In this document: piece after piece, positions 32,486 to 41,600 of the stretch | How positions within the stretch are numbered: position 1 is the stretch's first letter | Layout: every line of letters begins with the position of its first letter | Assembly: GCA_036806345.1 (NCBI GenBank) | Contig: DAIROT010000006.1 | Location: 1 to 64,000, forward strand | Origin: QHCF01 sp003244275 | GTDB lineage: Bacteria > Actinomycetota > Acidimicrobiia > Acidimicrobiales > QHCF01 | Direction of reading: 5' to 3' | DNA length: 64,000 nucleotides | Made by a program: the position numbers and the translations under genes | The notes under the pieces: generated by a model | Told to the model about the DNA's origin: nothing | Seen by the model: only the letters and a program-made list of their open reading frames with translations | Databases searched by the model: none

Positions 32486-32836
32486 TCACCGGTGCCATGA
32501 CGCGCTTGCTGGTTGAGCAGCTGACCGTGATCGACCCGCAGGCCCGGCTTGGAGAGTTCGCCGGCGGTTGGACAGCTCCGAGACCCAAGCCGTAGACACC
32601 GCTCTCCAGGTGGTTCTCGCACCTGCGTGTGGGCCTTCGAGAAGGCAGCCGCTCCCCACCACACCGCCCTGTTCTTCGACCCTCATGCGGGCCTTCCTGG
32701 CCCGGCGGGACGACGGCAACTTGCACTTCACCACCGACTTTCGCTCCGTCTACGCAACGGTGTTGGAACGGGTGGTCGGAGTCGATCCCAAGGTGTCGCT
32801 GGGCCGCAGCTTCCTACCTGGCCTTCGTGTGATTGG
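32486..32836 (+). pseudogene. Gene-scrap region: ubiA/dprE1 fragments and DUF1501 C-terminus remnant
   Basis: No intact gene fits here. Bases 32623-32679 repeat 57 nt of ubiA (34528-34584) with one mismatch. They are followed directly by 20 nt identical to dprE1 (32680-32699 versus 35029-35048). From about 32700 the frame reads DGNLHFTTDFRSVYATVLER and then VVGVDPKVSLGRSF, which looks like the C-terminus of a DUF1501 protein. Bases 32486-32622 show nothing I recognise. Confidence 0.6.
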
Positions 32837-33274
32837 TCAATCCAGGATCTCAAGGTCCACCTGCAGTGCCCGGTAGGTGTCGATGGCCCGGCGATCACGA
32901 GTCACCAGGCGTATCCCGTATGCAACTGCAGTGGCGCCGACCAGTGCGTCGTAGACGGCCCCGCCGGCAATGCCCAGGGTCGCCAAACGCCAGAGCAGTT
33001 GGCCGGCGGGCGCCTCCCCAAGAAACAGGGTCTCCGAAAAATTGCTGGAGATCAGCTGGTGAGCGGCGCTAGGGGTGCGCCGCAGCGGTGGGGGCAGTCT
33101 GGTCAGAACCGAGAAGGTCTCGAAAGCGGCATGACCAGCCAGGCCTAGGTGACGGCCTCGCAGCGAACCCATAGTGACCTGGTGGTGCTCATGGTCGGAC
33201 ACGAGCAGCGCAACAGCGACACTCGTGTCTACCAGCGCGTCGGGCTCCGCCCCTCCCTCAGCGTTGTGCGGCAT
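32837..33274 (-). CDS. vapC: VapC-like PIN-domain toxin
   Basis: This 145-residue PIN-domain protein is a likely ribonuclease toxin. The four acidic positions are visible: LVDTSVAVALL near residue 13, AAFETFSVLTRLP, GGAVYDALVGATAVAYG and LVTRDRRAIDTY. The ATG at 33274 overlaps the antitoxin gene by 17 nt, a normal vapBC layout. It lies among gene fragments, which fits acquisition as an accessory module. Confidence 0.88.
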   Translation of the reverse strand: MPHNAEGGAEPDALVDTSVAVALLVSDHEHHQVTMGSLRGRHLGLAGHAAFETFSVLTRLPPPLRRTPSAAHQLISSNFSETLFLGEAPAGQLLWRLATLGIAGGAVYDALVGATAVAYGIRLVTRDRRAIDTYRALQVDLEILD

Positions 33275-33491
33275 CGCGAAGGACCTGGACGATCTCGTCG
33301 TCGATGCGGCCTCCCGCTGGGGGGATGACCAGGCGCCCGTCCTCCTCTGAAAGCTCGTCCCCGGCAACAGGCTCCACTCGAAGGCCGGCGCCGTCCAGGG
33401 TCACCTCAACCTCTCCGGCAGGAATTCCGACTTGGTCCCGCAATGGCTTGGGAATCACCAATCGTCCAGCCTTGTCAATGGTTGTGCGCAT
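33258..33491 (-). CDS. vapB: AbrB/SpoVT-type antitoxin
   Basis: This 77-residue antitoxin starts MRTTIDKAGRLVIPKPLRDQVGIPAG, a clear AbrB-type swapped-hairpin DNA-binding domain. Its acidic C-terminal half would wrap the PIN toxin. It should repress its own promoter together with VapC. TAATAT lies 7 nt before the ATG, so the operon is probably leaderless. Confidence 0.9.
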   Translation of the reverse strand: MRTTIDKAGRLVIPKPLRDQVGIPAGEVEVTLDGAGLRVEPVAGDELSEEDGRLVIPPAGGRIDDEIVQVLRDAAQR

Positions 33492-33498
33492 ACCAGCG

Positions 33499-33504
33499 AT
33501 ATTA
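33499..33504 (-). promoter_or_regulatory. Candidate -10 for vapBC (leaderless)
   Basis: TAATAT ends 7 nt before the vapB ATG at 33491 and is the best -10 match in the window. Confidence 0.55.
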
Positions 33505-33515
33505 CCATCAGCCAA

Positions 33516-33650
33516 CTTCGACGGCGTGTGGAGGTCGATCGCTACCTTCGTGCACCACTTCTGGCACCGGGGTCGGTCTACCTGGGCGAGAACCTTGCCC
33601 TGGTGAGTACCCGGTGGGGAGCCAAACTGGTCCTCGACACAAGGTTATCG
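33516..33650 (+). pseudogene. Possible remnant of an FkbM-type methyltransferase N-terminus
   Basis: The plus-strand frame reads LAPGSVYLGENLALVST, RWGAKLVLDTR and then loses similarity. The pattern (Tyr-Leu-Gly...Ala-Leu-Val-x-Thr...Gly-x-Lys-Leu-x-x-Asp-Thr-Arg) recalls the start of FkbM-family methyltransferases from polysaccharide clusters. The rest of such a gene is absent. Recognition is from memory of the family pattern only. Confidence 0.4.
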
Positions 33651-33757
33651 AGAGCCGGTGACCGGGAGCTGAACGCGGTCAGCTGGGGCGAGTGCCGCGT
33701 GGGCGCCCCAAGTAAGCTGGCGATGCCGACGCAGGCGAACACGGCGAGAGGTGAGAG

Positions 33758-34747
33758 TTGAGGGAGCAATCCAGCGGCGTCGGGACGCGGGTCGGTGCGC
33801 CAGGCAGGGCCGCCGGCGACCTCCGACCGGTCGAGTCCTCCGCTGGCTCTGGACGTCGATCCCGGCGCACCGGCATCGTCCTTGGCTTGATCCGCACAGC
33901 CCGACCGCGCCAATGGGTGAAGAACGTGCTGGTGCTGGCGGCCCCCGGCGCGGCTGGGGTTCTCACTCACCTGCATCCCCTGCTGTTGGCGTTGGGAGCC
34001 TTCGGCATCTTCTGCCTCACCGCCAGTGGCACCTACCTGGTCAACGACTGCCTGGACCAGGCGGCGGATGCCCTGCACCCGACCAAGCGTCACCGACCGG
34101 TCGCATCGGGGGCGGTCCCAATGCGCCTGGCGGCCGCGGTGGGCGTGGCCATGATGGCCCTCGGCATCGGACTGGCGGAGGCTCTGGCTGGCTGGCGTTT
34201 GGCCACCGTCATGGGCATCTATGTGGGCATCACCGTCGCCTACAGCCTGTGGCTCAAGGACGAGCCCGTCATCGACCTGGCCTCGGTGGCCTCCGGCTTC
34301 GTGCTACGGGCCATTGCCGGCGGGGTGGCGGTCGGCGTGGTGCTGTCCAACTGGTTTCTCATCGTGGCGTCCTTTGGGTCGTTGTTCATGGTGGCCGGCA
34401 AGCGCCACGCCGAGCACGTCGATCTTGGTCCCAGCCGAGCTGACCACCGGGTCACCCTCGGCGCCTATTCCCTGGCTTTCCTGCGTTACATTCGCTCGGT
34501 GGCGTCGGCGGTGGCCATCACCGCCTACTGCGTCTGGGCCTTCGAGAAGGCAGCCGCTCCCCACCACACCGCCCTGTTCTTCGAGCTGTCGATCGTCCCC
34601 TTCGTGATTGCCGTCCTGCGCTACGCCCTGCTCCTCGACGCCGGCCAGGGCGGGGCGCCGGAGGAGATCGTCCTCAAGGAGCGCAGCCTTCAGGTCCTGG
34701 GCCTGGCTTGGGCGGTCCTTTTCGCCATGGGTCTTTATGGCGCCTGA
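33758..34747 (+). CDS. ubiA: Decaprenyl-phosphate phosphoribosyltransferase (UbiA family)
   Basis: This enzyme moves phosphoribose from PRPP to decaprenyl phosphate, the first step to decaprenylphosphoryl-arabinose. The 329-residue membrane protein has RPRQWVKNVLV, the metal-binding VNDCLDQAADALHPTKRHRPVASG and a second site with AYSLWLKDEPVIDL. The start is uncertain; the TTG at 33758 is used. DprE1 and DprE2 follow, giving the complete epimerisation route. A 57-nt piece of this gene is duplicated at 32623-32679. Confidence 0.92.
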   Translation: MREQSSGVGTRVGAPGRAAGDLRPVESSAGSGRRSRRTGIVLGLIRTARPRQWVKNVLVLAAPGAAGVLTHLHPLLLALGAFGIFCLTASGTYLVNDCLDQAADALHPTKRHRPVASGAVPMRLAAAVGVAMMALGIGLAEALAGWRLATVMGIYVGITVAYSLWLKDEPVIDLASVASGFVLRAIAGGVAVGVVLSNWFLIVASFGSLFMVAGKRHAEHVDLGPSRADHRVTLGAYSLAFLRYIRSVASAVAITAYCVWAFEKAAAPHHTALFFELSIVPFVIAVLRYALLLDAGQGGAPEEIVLKERSLQVLGLAWAVLFAMGLYGA

Positions 34748-34763
34748 GGCGGCCACCGCTTCA

Positions 34764-36125
34764 ATGAAGCCTGAATGCCTGGCCGGCTGGGGGCGGACTG
34801 CTCCCAGTCGGGCCTACATAGCTCGCCCTCACCAACTGGGCCAGTTATCCGACCTGATGGAGTCCCCGGCGCCGCGGGGGATCGTTGCCCGGGGGCTGGG
34901 CCGCAGCTACGGTGACGCAGCTCAGTGTGCGGGCGGCACGGTGGTGGACGTCACCGGACTCGACCGGATCCGTCAGGCCGACCTCACCACCGGCCAGGTC
35001 CGGGTCGAGGCAGGTGTGAGCCTGGAGGCCCTCATGCGGGCCTTCCTGCCCAGGGGCTGGTTCATCCCGGTTTCCCCTGGGACCCGTCATGTCACGGTAG
35101 GAGGCGCTCTGGCCGCCGACATCCACGGCAAGAATCACCACCAAGACGGCTCCTTCGCCAATCACGTCAGTTCCCTCGACCTGATTAGCCCCACCGGACC
35201 CCGCTCCCTGACCCCCAGCGGCCCCGAGGCCGACCTGTACTGGGCCACCGCCGGTGGCCTGGGCCTGACCGGCATCATCACCGAGGCCACCGTGTCCCTC
35301 ATGGCGGTAGAGACCAACCGTGTCCGGGTCGACACCGAGAGGCTGGCCAACCTCGACGAGCTCATGGCGGCCATGGAGGCGGGTGACGAGGCCTACAGGT
35401 ACTCGGTGGCCTGGGTGGACTGCCTGGCCAAGGGACGTTCCCTCGGACGCGCTGTCCTCACTCGGGGAGACCACGCCACGCTGGCCGAGCTACCAGCCAA
35501 GCAGCGACCGGCAGCCCTGGCCTACGACCCACGGGTCCGCGTTCGGGTGCCGGCCGTGGTACCCGGCGGCCTGCTCAACCTGGCCACGGTGAGGGCCTTC
35601 AACGAGCTCTGGTACCGCAAGGCACCCCGACGAGAGCACGGCCGCCTCCACCCCTTGACCGGCTTCTTCCATCCGCTCGATGCCATTGGCTCATGGAACC
35701 GGCTCTACGGGTCACGCGGTTTTCTCCAGTACCAGCTGGTGGTGCCCTTCGGCGCCGAGGACACCCTCCGACTGTGTGTCGAACGCCTGAGCGACAGCGG
35801 CTGTGCCTCGTTCCTGGCCGTGCTCAAGCGGTTCGGTCCGGGCGATCCTGGGCCACTGTCGTTTCCCATGGCCGGCTGGACCCTGGCCCTGGACATTCCC
35901 GCTGGCGCCCCCCAGCTCTGGTCGCTGCTGGATGGCCTGGACGAGGAAGTCGCCGGCTGCGGCGGGCGGGTCTACCTGGCCAAGGACTCCCGGCTACGGC
36001 CCGAGCTGTTGCCCAACATGTATCCCCTGCTCGACAAGTGGAAGGCAGTGCGCGACCAGGTGGATCCAGACAGGGTGCTGAGCTCCGACCTGGCCCGGCG
36101 ACTGGGCCTGGTGGAGGGGCCATGA
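34764..36125 (+). CDS. dprE1: Decaprenylphosphoryl-ribose 2'-oxidase
   Basis: DprE1 is the FAD oxidase that, with DprE2, epimerises decaprenylphosphoryl-ribose to -arabinose. The 453 residues show GWGRTAPS, ARGLGRSYGDAAQ (FAD binding), SPGTRHVTVGGALAADIHGKNHH, FLAVLKRFGPGDPGPLSFP and DSRLRPELLPNMYP with a terminal DLARRLGL. The ATG at 34764 is preferred because it starts shortly before the GWGRT motif; ATG 34737 would overlap ubiA by 11 nt. Confidence 0.93.
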   Translation: MKPECLAGWGRTAPSRAYIARPHQLGQLSDLMESPAPRGIVARGLGRSYGDAAQCAGGTVVDVTGLDRIRQADLTTGQVRVEAGVSLEALMRAFLPRGWFIPVSPGTRHVTVGGALAADIHGKNHHQDGSFANHVSSLDLISPTGPRSLTPSGPEADLYWATAGGLGLTGIITEATVSLMAVETNRVRVDTERLANLDELMAAMEAGDEAYRYSVAWVDCLAKGRSLGRAVLTRGDHATLAELPAKQRPAALAYDPRVRVRVPAVVPGGLLNLATVRAFNELWYRKAPRREHGRLHPLTGFFHPLDAIGSWNRLYGSRGFLQYQLVVPFGAEDTLRLCVERLSDSGCASFLAVLKRFGPGDPGPLSFPMAGWTLALDIPAGAPQLWSLLDGLDEEVAGCGGRVYLAKDSRLRPELLPNMYPLLDKWKAVRDQVDPDRVLSSDLARRLGLVEGP

Positions 36126-36144
36126 ACGCCGCAGGTCCGCCGCT

Positions 36145-36906
36145 ATGAACGACAGCCTGGGGTCACCCCAATCCGTCCTGGTCCTGGGAGGCAGCTCGGA
36201 GATCGCCCGCGCCGTGGTGAGGGAGCTGGTGGCCCGGCGAGCCCAGCGGGTGGTCCTGGCCGGACGCCCCTCGGCTGAGCTGGAGGAGGCCGCCGACGAA
36301 GCCCGCTCGCTGGGCGCCACCGACGTGGCCACCGTGACCCTCGAGATTACCGATATCGACACCATCCCAGCCTTGATCGACGGCGTCTTCCAAGCTCACG
36401 GCGACTTCGACCTGGTCCTGATGGCGGTGGGGATCCTGGGCGATCAGTCAACCGACGAGGCCGACCCGGTGGCCGCCGCCCGGGTGATCACCACCAACTT
36501 CACCGGCCCGGCGGCGGCCTGCCTGGCCGTGGCTGGGCGGCTTCGATCCCAGGGGCACGGCACCCTGGCGGTGCTGTCCACGGTGGCCGGCGAACGGGTG
36601 AGGAGGGCCAACTTCGTTTACGGCTCGTCCAAGGCCGGATTGGACGGCTTCTGCCAGGGCCTGGGGGACTCGTTGGTCGGCTCCGGGGCCCACCTCCTGA
36701 TCGTCCGGCCCGGATTCGTCCACACCCGCATGACCACCGGGATGCCTGCCGCACCCCTATCCACGACCGCCGACCAGGTGGCCAAGGTGGTGGTGAGCGG
36801 ACTCGAGAAGAAGGCCGACGTGGTGTGGGCTCCCCCACCATTTCGCTGGCTGATGGTGGTCATGCGCCACCTGCCCAGGGTCGTGTGGCGCCGCATCCCT
36901 CGCTGA
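36145..36906 (+). CDS. dprE2: Decaprenylphosphoryl-2-keto-arabinose reductase (SDR)
   Basis: DprE2 reduces the DprE1 product with NADH. The 253-residue short-chain dehydrogenase has VLVLGGSSEIARAVVREL (NAD site), AVGILGDQ, the serine in LSTVAGER and YGSSKAGLDGF with the catalytic Tyr-Lys. A C-terminal hydrophobic segment with PPPFRWLMVVMRHLP matches the membrane-associated ending of DprE2. It starts 19 nt after dprE1. Confidence 0.93.
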   Translation: MNDSLGSPQSVLVLGGSSEIARAVVRELVARRAQRVVLAGRPSAELEEAADEARSLGATDVATVTLEITDIDTIPALIDGVFQAHGDFDLVLMAVGILGDQSTDEADPVAAARVITTNFTGPAAACLAVAGRLRSQGHGTLAVLSTVAGERVRRANFVYGSSKAGLDGFCQGLGDSLVGSGAHLLIVRPGFVHTRMTTGMPAAPLSTTADQVAKVVVSGLEKKADVVWAPPPFRWLMVVMRHLPRVVWRRIPR

Positions 36907-36921
36907 GCGATCGGTCGGTCA

Positions 36922-38643
36922 ATGGCGCAGTCGCGCCCTGACATCCTGGTGGGGCCGAGGTCCCCTACCCCGCCGAGAGCCGTAGGTACCCGCCGGCTCT
37001 GGCCGCCCTGGGTCCCAATGGCAATCGGGGCTGTGTGTCTGGCTGGTCTTTTCCTGATATGGCTGACAGTTCTCTACGGCGCCTCCTGGCACGTGTTCCT
37101 GGGTAACTCCGATGACGCCAATGCCGTCCTGGAGGGCCATTCCCTGGCCAACGGCAACCTCGTGCTCCACGGCTGGAGCCTGTCTGCTGACTCCTACTGG
37201 ACCACCGACTTGCTCTTCTATGCCCTCTTCAGTGCGGTGGAAGGTGTCCGGCCGGCACTCATGCACCAGGTTCCCATGATACTGGCCATAGGTGTCGTTC
37301 TTTTGTCGGCAATCACTTCCAGTCTGGGTTTCTCACGAGTGGGGAAGTGGACGGGAGCATCCGCCACCTTTCTGATCCTGGGTGTTCCGGCCTGGTACCT
37401 GGTCTCGGTCTTCTACCAGGGCCCTCAGCACGTGGGAACTACCTTGTTCTGCCTGGCAGCCTTCCTGGCCCTGTCCCGCATGCGCCTTGGACGGGCATGG
37501 GCGCTGGGTACCTTGCTGATGACGGCGGCCCTGGTGGGCGATCCCTTCGCCTTGCCTATCGGAGTCATACCTCTGGGGCTGGTCGGTCTGGCCACGGCGG
37601 TAGCCCGGCGCCGATGGCAGTTGGCGGTGGCCCCTGTTGGCGCCGCCTTGGCGGCGGTGGGGTTGAGCGAGATCGCCTTCTCCCTCCTGCGCCACTTTGA
37701 CGGCTACACGACCTACCCGGTGATACCCCTATCCCATCCCAGCCAGTGGCCGACCAATCTCGGCAACGCGCTCATTCAACTGTGGGACCTGCTCGGGGGC
37801 CAGGTGACCTTCTCCACCCGCTGGGAGATCCTGGTGATGGCCGCCCACCTGCTGGGCATGGCGGCGATTGTCGCCGGGGTGGCAGTCGCCTCTGGTCGGC
37901 TAGTTCGAGACGTGATGCTCCGAACCCAACCCAGCAGGTACCGCCGCTCCGTCGGCTCGGTGCTCGAGAGGTTCTTGGTGGTCGCCGTCTGGGGGAATGT
38001 GGCCACCGTCCTCGTGCTCGGCGGGGTCGCCCGCTATCTGATCCCCGGACTGGCCTTCGGTGCCATCCTCGGTGGCAGGTTCGTCGGCGCGACAGCGGCC
38101 CACCTCCGGGCCCGCACAGCGGCCCACCTCCGGGCTCGAACAGCGGCCCACCTCCGGGCTCGCCCGTCAGGGGCCCATCGGGCTGCGGGCGGCACATATC
38201 CGGTTCTGGTGGTGCCCGGCCTGGTGGTGTTGGCGGCGATAGGCTATAGCGCCAGCCTGGCTTCGATCAGTCATCTGCCGACGCGCCAGGACCCAGCCCG
38301 GTCCCTGGTTACGTGGCTGAGTGCCAGCAGCCTCGACCACGGCATTGGCACTTATTGGGATGGGTCGCTGATGACGGTGAACAGCGACGACCAAGTTGGC
38401 GTCCGTTCGGTCCTGTCCGTCCACGGTCGCCTGCTGAGATATCAGACCAACAGCTCGGCCAGCTGGTACCCGCCGGCGTCGTCACCGCTGGCGGCGCGAT
38501 TCCTCGCCTACACGCCATCCCAGCCATGGGGAGGAGTCAACGCCACCAGCGCTATCGCCACCTTCGGGCCGCCCTCCTCGAGCAGGCAGATCGGCCAGTA
38601 CGAGGTTCTGATCTGGGACCATGGTCTGGCCACTTCGGGATAG
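36922..38643 (+). CDS. GT-C-like membrane glycosyltransferase, candidate arabinosyltransferase
   Basis: This 573-residue protein has about ten membrane helices, and its first outer loop contains GNSDDANAVLEGHSLANGN, an acidic motif typical of GT-C enzymes. It follows dprE2 by 15 nt, so decaprenylphosphoryl-arabinose is a reasonable donor, but this is inferred from context. Three in-frame copies of TAAHLRAR near residue 395 come from a 24-bp repeat. The C-terminal part is extracytoplasmic. Confidence 0.75.
   Translation: MAQSRPDILVGPRSPTPPRAVGTRRLWPPWVPMAIGAVCLAGLFLIWLTVLYGASWHVFLGNSDDANAVLEGHSLANGNLVLHGWSLSADSYWTTDLLFYALFSAVEGVRPALMHQVPMILAIGVVLLSAITSSLGFSRVGKWTGASATFLILGVPAWYLVSVFYQGPQHVGTTLFCLAAFLALSRMRLGRAWALGTLLMTAALVGDPFALPIGVIPLGLVGLATAVARRRWQLAVAPVGAALAAVGLSEIAFSLLRHFDGYTTYPVIPLSHPSQWPTNLGNALIQLWDLLGGQVTFSTRWEILVMAAHLLGMAAIVAGVAVASGRLVRDVMLRTQPSRYRRSVGSVLERFLVVAVWGNVATVLVLGGVARYLIPGLAFGAILGGRFVGATAAHLRARTAAHLRARTAAHLRARPSGAHRAAGGTYPVLVVPGLVVLAAIGYSASLASISHLPTRQDPARSLVTWLSASSLDHGIGTYWDGSLMTVNSDDQVGVRSVLSVHGRLLRYQTNSSASWYPPASSPLAARFLAYTPSQPWGGVNATSAIATFGPPSSSRQIGQYEVLIWDHGLATSG
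38092..38163. repeat. 24-bp tandem repeat, 3 copies, in the GT-C-like gene
   Basis: Units at 38092-38115, 38116-38139 and 38140-38163 differ at only a few bases and encode TAAHLRAR three times in frame. Confidence 0.92.
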
Positions 38644-38653
38644 GGATCTCGGC

Positions 38654-41600
38654 TCAGTGGATACTCGCCGTGCGCCTGGCATGATTCGCTCGAGCCGCGG
38701 CATAGATTTCACGGTGATCGCCCACCACCCGGCCCCAACGTGAATGGCGAGCGCTGGCCGCCGCTCGCCCGGCCAGGTCGCCCGCCAGCTCCGGATCAAA
38801 TAGCACCCGACGAACCGCACCCTCCAGGGCCACCGGATCATCCGGTTCTACGAGGAACAACGCTTCCCGCGAGTCGGCAAAGATAGCCAGGTCGGTGGCA
38901 ATGATCGGCCGCTCCAGCGGCAGGACGAAGCGTAGGGCGGCGCTGGACGACTCGTGAGTCTCCTGATACGGAAGCACGATGACGTCCACCCCCCGCAGCA
39001 GGGTGCGCGCCACCTGATCGGGTAGATAATTTGTCTCGAGGATAACGTTGTCCTCCAGCCCACGCCGCTCGATCTCGCCACGAACGGTGTCCTCATAGTC
39101 CGCTGATCGGACATCGGGGTGGCGGGCACACAAAGCAAGCAGGCAGAGCCCTGAGAACTCGGAGCGAAGCGCGTCCACCACCCCCAACAGCTCGAGCGTG
39201 CCCTTGTGGCCGAGGAGGAAGCCGAAGGTACCGATCACCGGTCGGTCTACGAGTCCCATGGCCTGGCGCGCCTGGGCCGGCGTGACAGGTGGGCAGGGTG
39301 CCGTGCCCAGTGGAACGACGCGGACATTGTCGATTATCCCCATTTCAATCAGGTTCATGGCGTCAGACCGCTGGTGGACGATCAGCTGATCCATTCGCGA
39401 CAGTGTCGAGCGAATTTCCGACAGGCTTACCAGCTCACCGTCGATCTCTATGTCCTTGGTCCGGTGCAGTGACATCACCACAGCTCGCCGCGGGAGCTCG
39501 TCATTGATCAGCTGCGCGAGGTGTTGCAACTCGAAGAAGCCAAAGTTGAACTGAAAATGCACCACATCGGCGTCCGACAGCCGGAGCGCATCCCGTAGCT
39601 CATCAAGCTCAGGGCTCCACCGATCGGACCAGCACCTAGACACGCCAACCTCCGAGGCCACATCAAGGATCTCCACCCCATTGTTGGCCAGTACTTCAAC
39701 ATCAAGTGATCCCGAAGCCTGATCCAACAGGTAACGAGTGTTCTCAGCAATGCCACAACGAGAGTTCCATGTGGAGACCATGGCGACCTTGGGTACCTGG
39801 GCCCCGTACTCGAGCTCTTCGAGGAAGTCACGCCACCGCCCGACGGCAGCTTCCCAAGTAAAGCGCCTTCGTATGAGTTCAGCGGCGCGGTTGACCCGCT
39901 CAAGTACCCCCTCGGCGCCTGGGTCATCTACCAGACGCCGCATCTCCAATGCCAGATGCTCCTGGTCAGGCTCGGCCCATGTCGAACCGGCCAAATCGAA
40001 ATGACTGGTCGCTTGCTCGAGCCGGTAGGGAATGGTGATGGCCGTCTCATCAGAGACAAAATCGGCCAGACCGGAATACTCGATACTGATAACCGGTATC
40101 TGCGCCGCCATGGCCTCCGCCACCGGGAGCCCGAAGCCCTCGCCCCGGGCGGGATGGACATAGCAGCTGGCCAGGTTGTAAAGACCTTGGATGTCAGAGT
40201 CGTCCAAATCTCGGTCGATCCACCGCACATCAGGAGCATGAGGATGGCTGGCCCTGAGATGGCTCAGCAGCGTCGCCACCTCGTTGTGCGGATTGGGGAA
40301 GGTCTTGAGGATCAGAGAGACGTCGCTCGATCCATCGAACCCGGCGAAGTATGCCTTCAGGAGGACGTCAAGGCCCTTGCGGGGAAAGGCCGAGCCGATG
40401 TTCAAGAACCGGAAGGCCCGAAGGCCCTCCAGCTCCGCCAGGTTCACTCTTGCCCCCGGATCAGGTGGCATCACACCGTTTGCCACCACTCGGACGGGGA
40501 TGTCGACTCCCGACTCACGCAGCACGTCTCGCACAAAGTGCGACATGACTCCGACTCCATCGAGGTAGCGATTGAAGTCGTGTACCAGCTCGGGGGGAAC
40601 CCGACTCTCCTCCCAACCGAAGTATTCGCAGGTAATGGCCCCCGGAGAATCGATCACCCGGGGAGGATGCATCTGGCGGATCACCACGTGCGGATACGGC
40701 ACCCCCTGAGAACGGCCGTAAAGTGCGGTGGCGGCGGGAATACTGGTCAGATCTTCGGTCCGGGGTGCATAGTCGCCTGGCCCCTCGGTGGCATATATCG
40801 ACACGGCGTAGCCGGGATCCGCGGAGAGGCCCTCCGCCAGCTTGCGATTCGTCATGGCCAGGCTGTAGCTGGTCTCGAATGGGCCCTGGACTTGGACCTC
40901 CAAGGGGCACGCCTGTCCCGACGCTCGAGCGATGATGTGGGCCAGCAGGCCTCGAGTGTCAAACGCCTGTACCTGGCGAACCCTTTGGAGTTGGCGGCAG
41001 GTCAACCGCTCGCGCAATGGTTGATCCTGCCGGATGGCCTCGACCGCGCAGGCCACTACTGCAGGCTCCTTGCTCCGCAGCAGAACACCGGCACCTCCCA
41101 TCGTCTCGGGGATGGCAGCCGCGGCAAAGGCCAGCACCGGCACACCCGCTGCCATCGCTTCGAGGATCGGAACGCCGAACCCCTCATGCTCGCTCAGCGA
41201 GACAAAGACCCCGGCTCCGGCAAACGCCGACTTGAGCTGCTGAGCCGAGAGCTTCCCGAGCAGCAGCACCCTGTCCGCTAGATCAAGCCGCGCTGCCTCC
41301 CTGCGAACCAGCCCGGTGTAGTCGTTGTCAGAGATATCGCCTACCAGTAGGAGGCGGGCATCCCCATCGAATTCCCTGCAGTAGATGGCGAAGGCCCGCA
41401 CCAGGTCGTGCTGGCACTTGTTGGCGACCACCCGTCCAACGAAGAGCCAGTCACTCGACCTCCAAACGCCGGAGGCTGCAGCGGAGGCGAACTCGGAGAA
41501 GTCCGTCCGCACCGGCAACACCTCAGGTCGCCGGAACCCGACGGCCAGCATCTCGCGTCGGTTGAAGTTGGAGACTGCCACACCAAGGCGAGCCCGCCGG

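Noticed and set aside
32837..33367. Longer VapC with 31 more residues
   Set aside because: The added residues overlap vapB heavily and lie outside the PIN fold; ATG 33274 is the sensible start.
39956..41281. 441-codon plus-strand frame within the triple glycosyltransferase
   Set aside because: It is antisense to clear GT-B motifs and has no family pattern.
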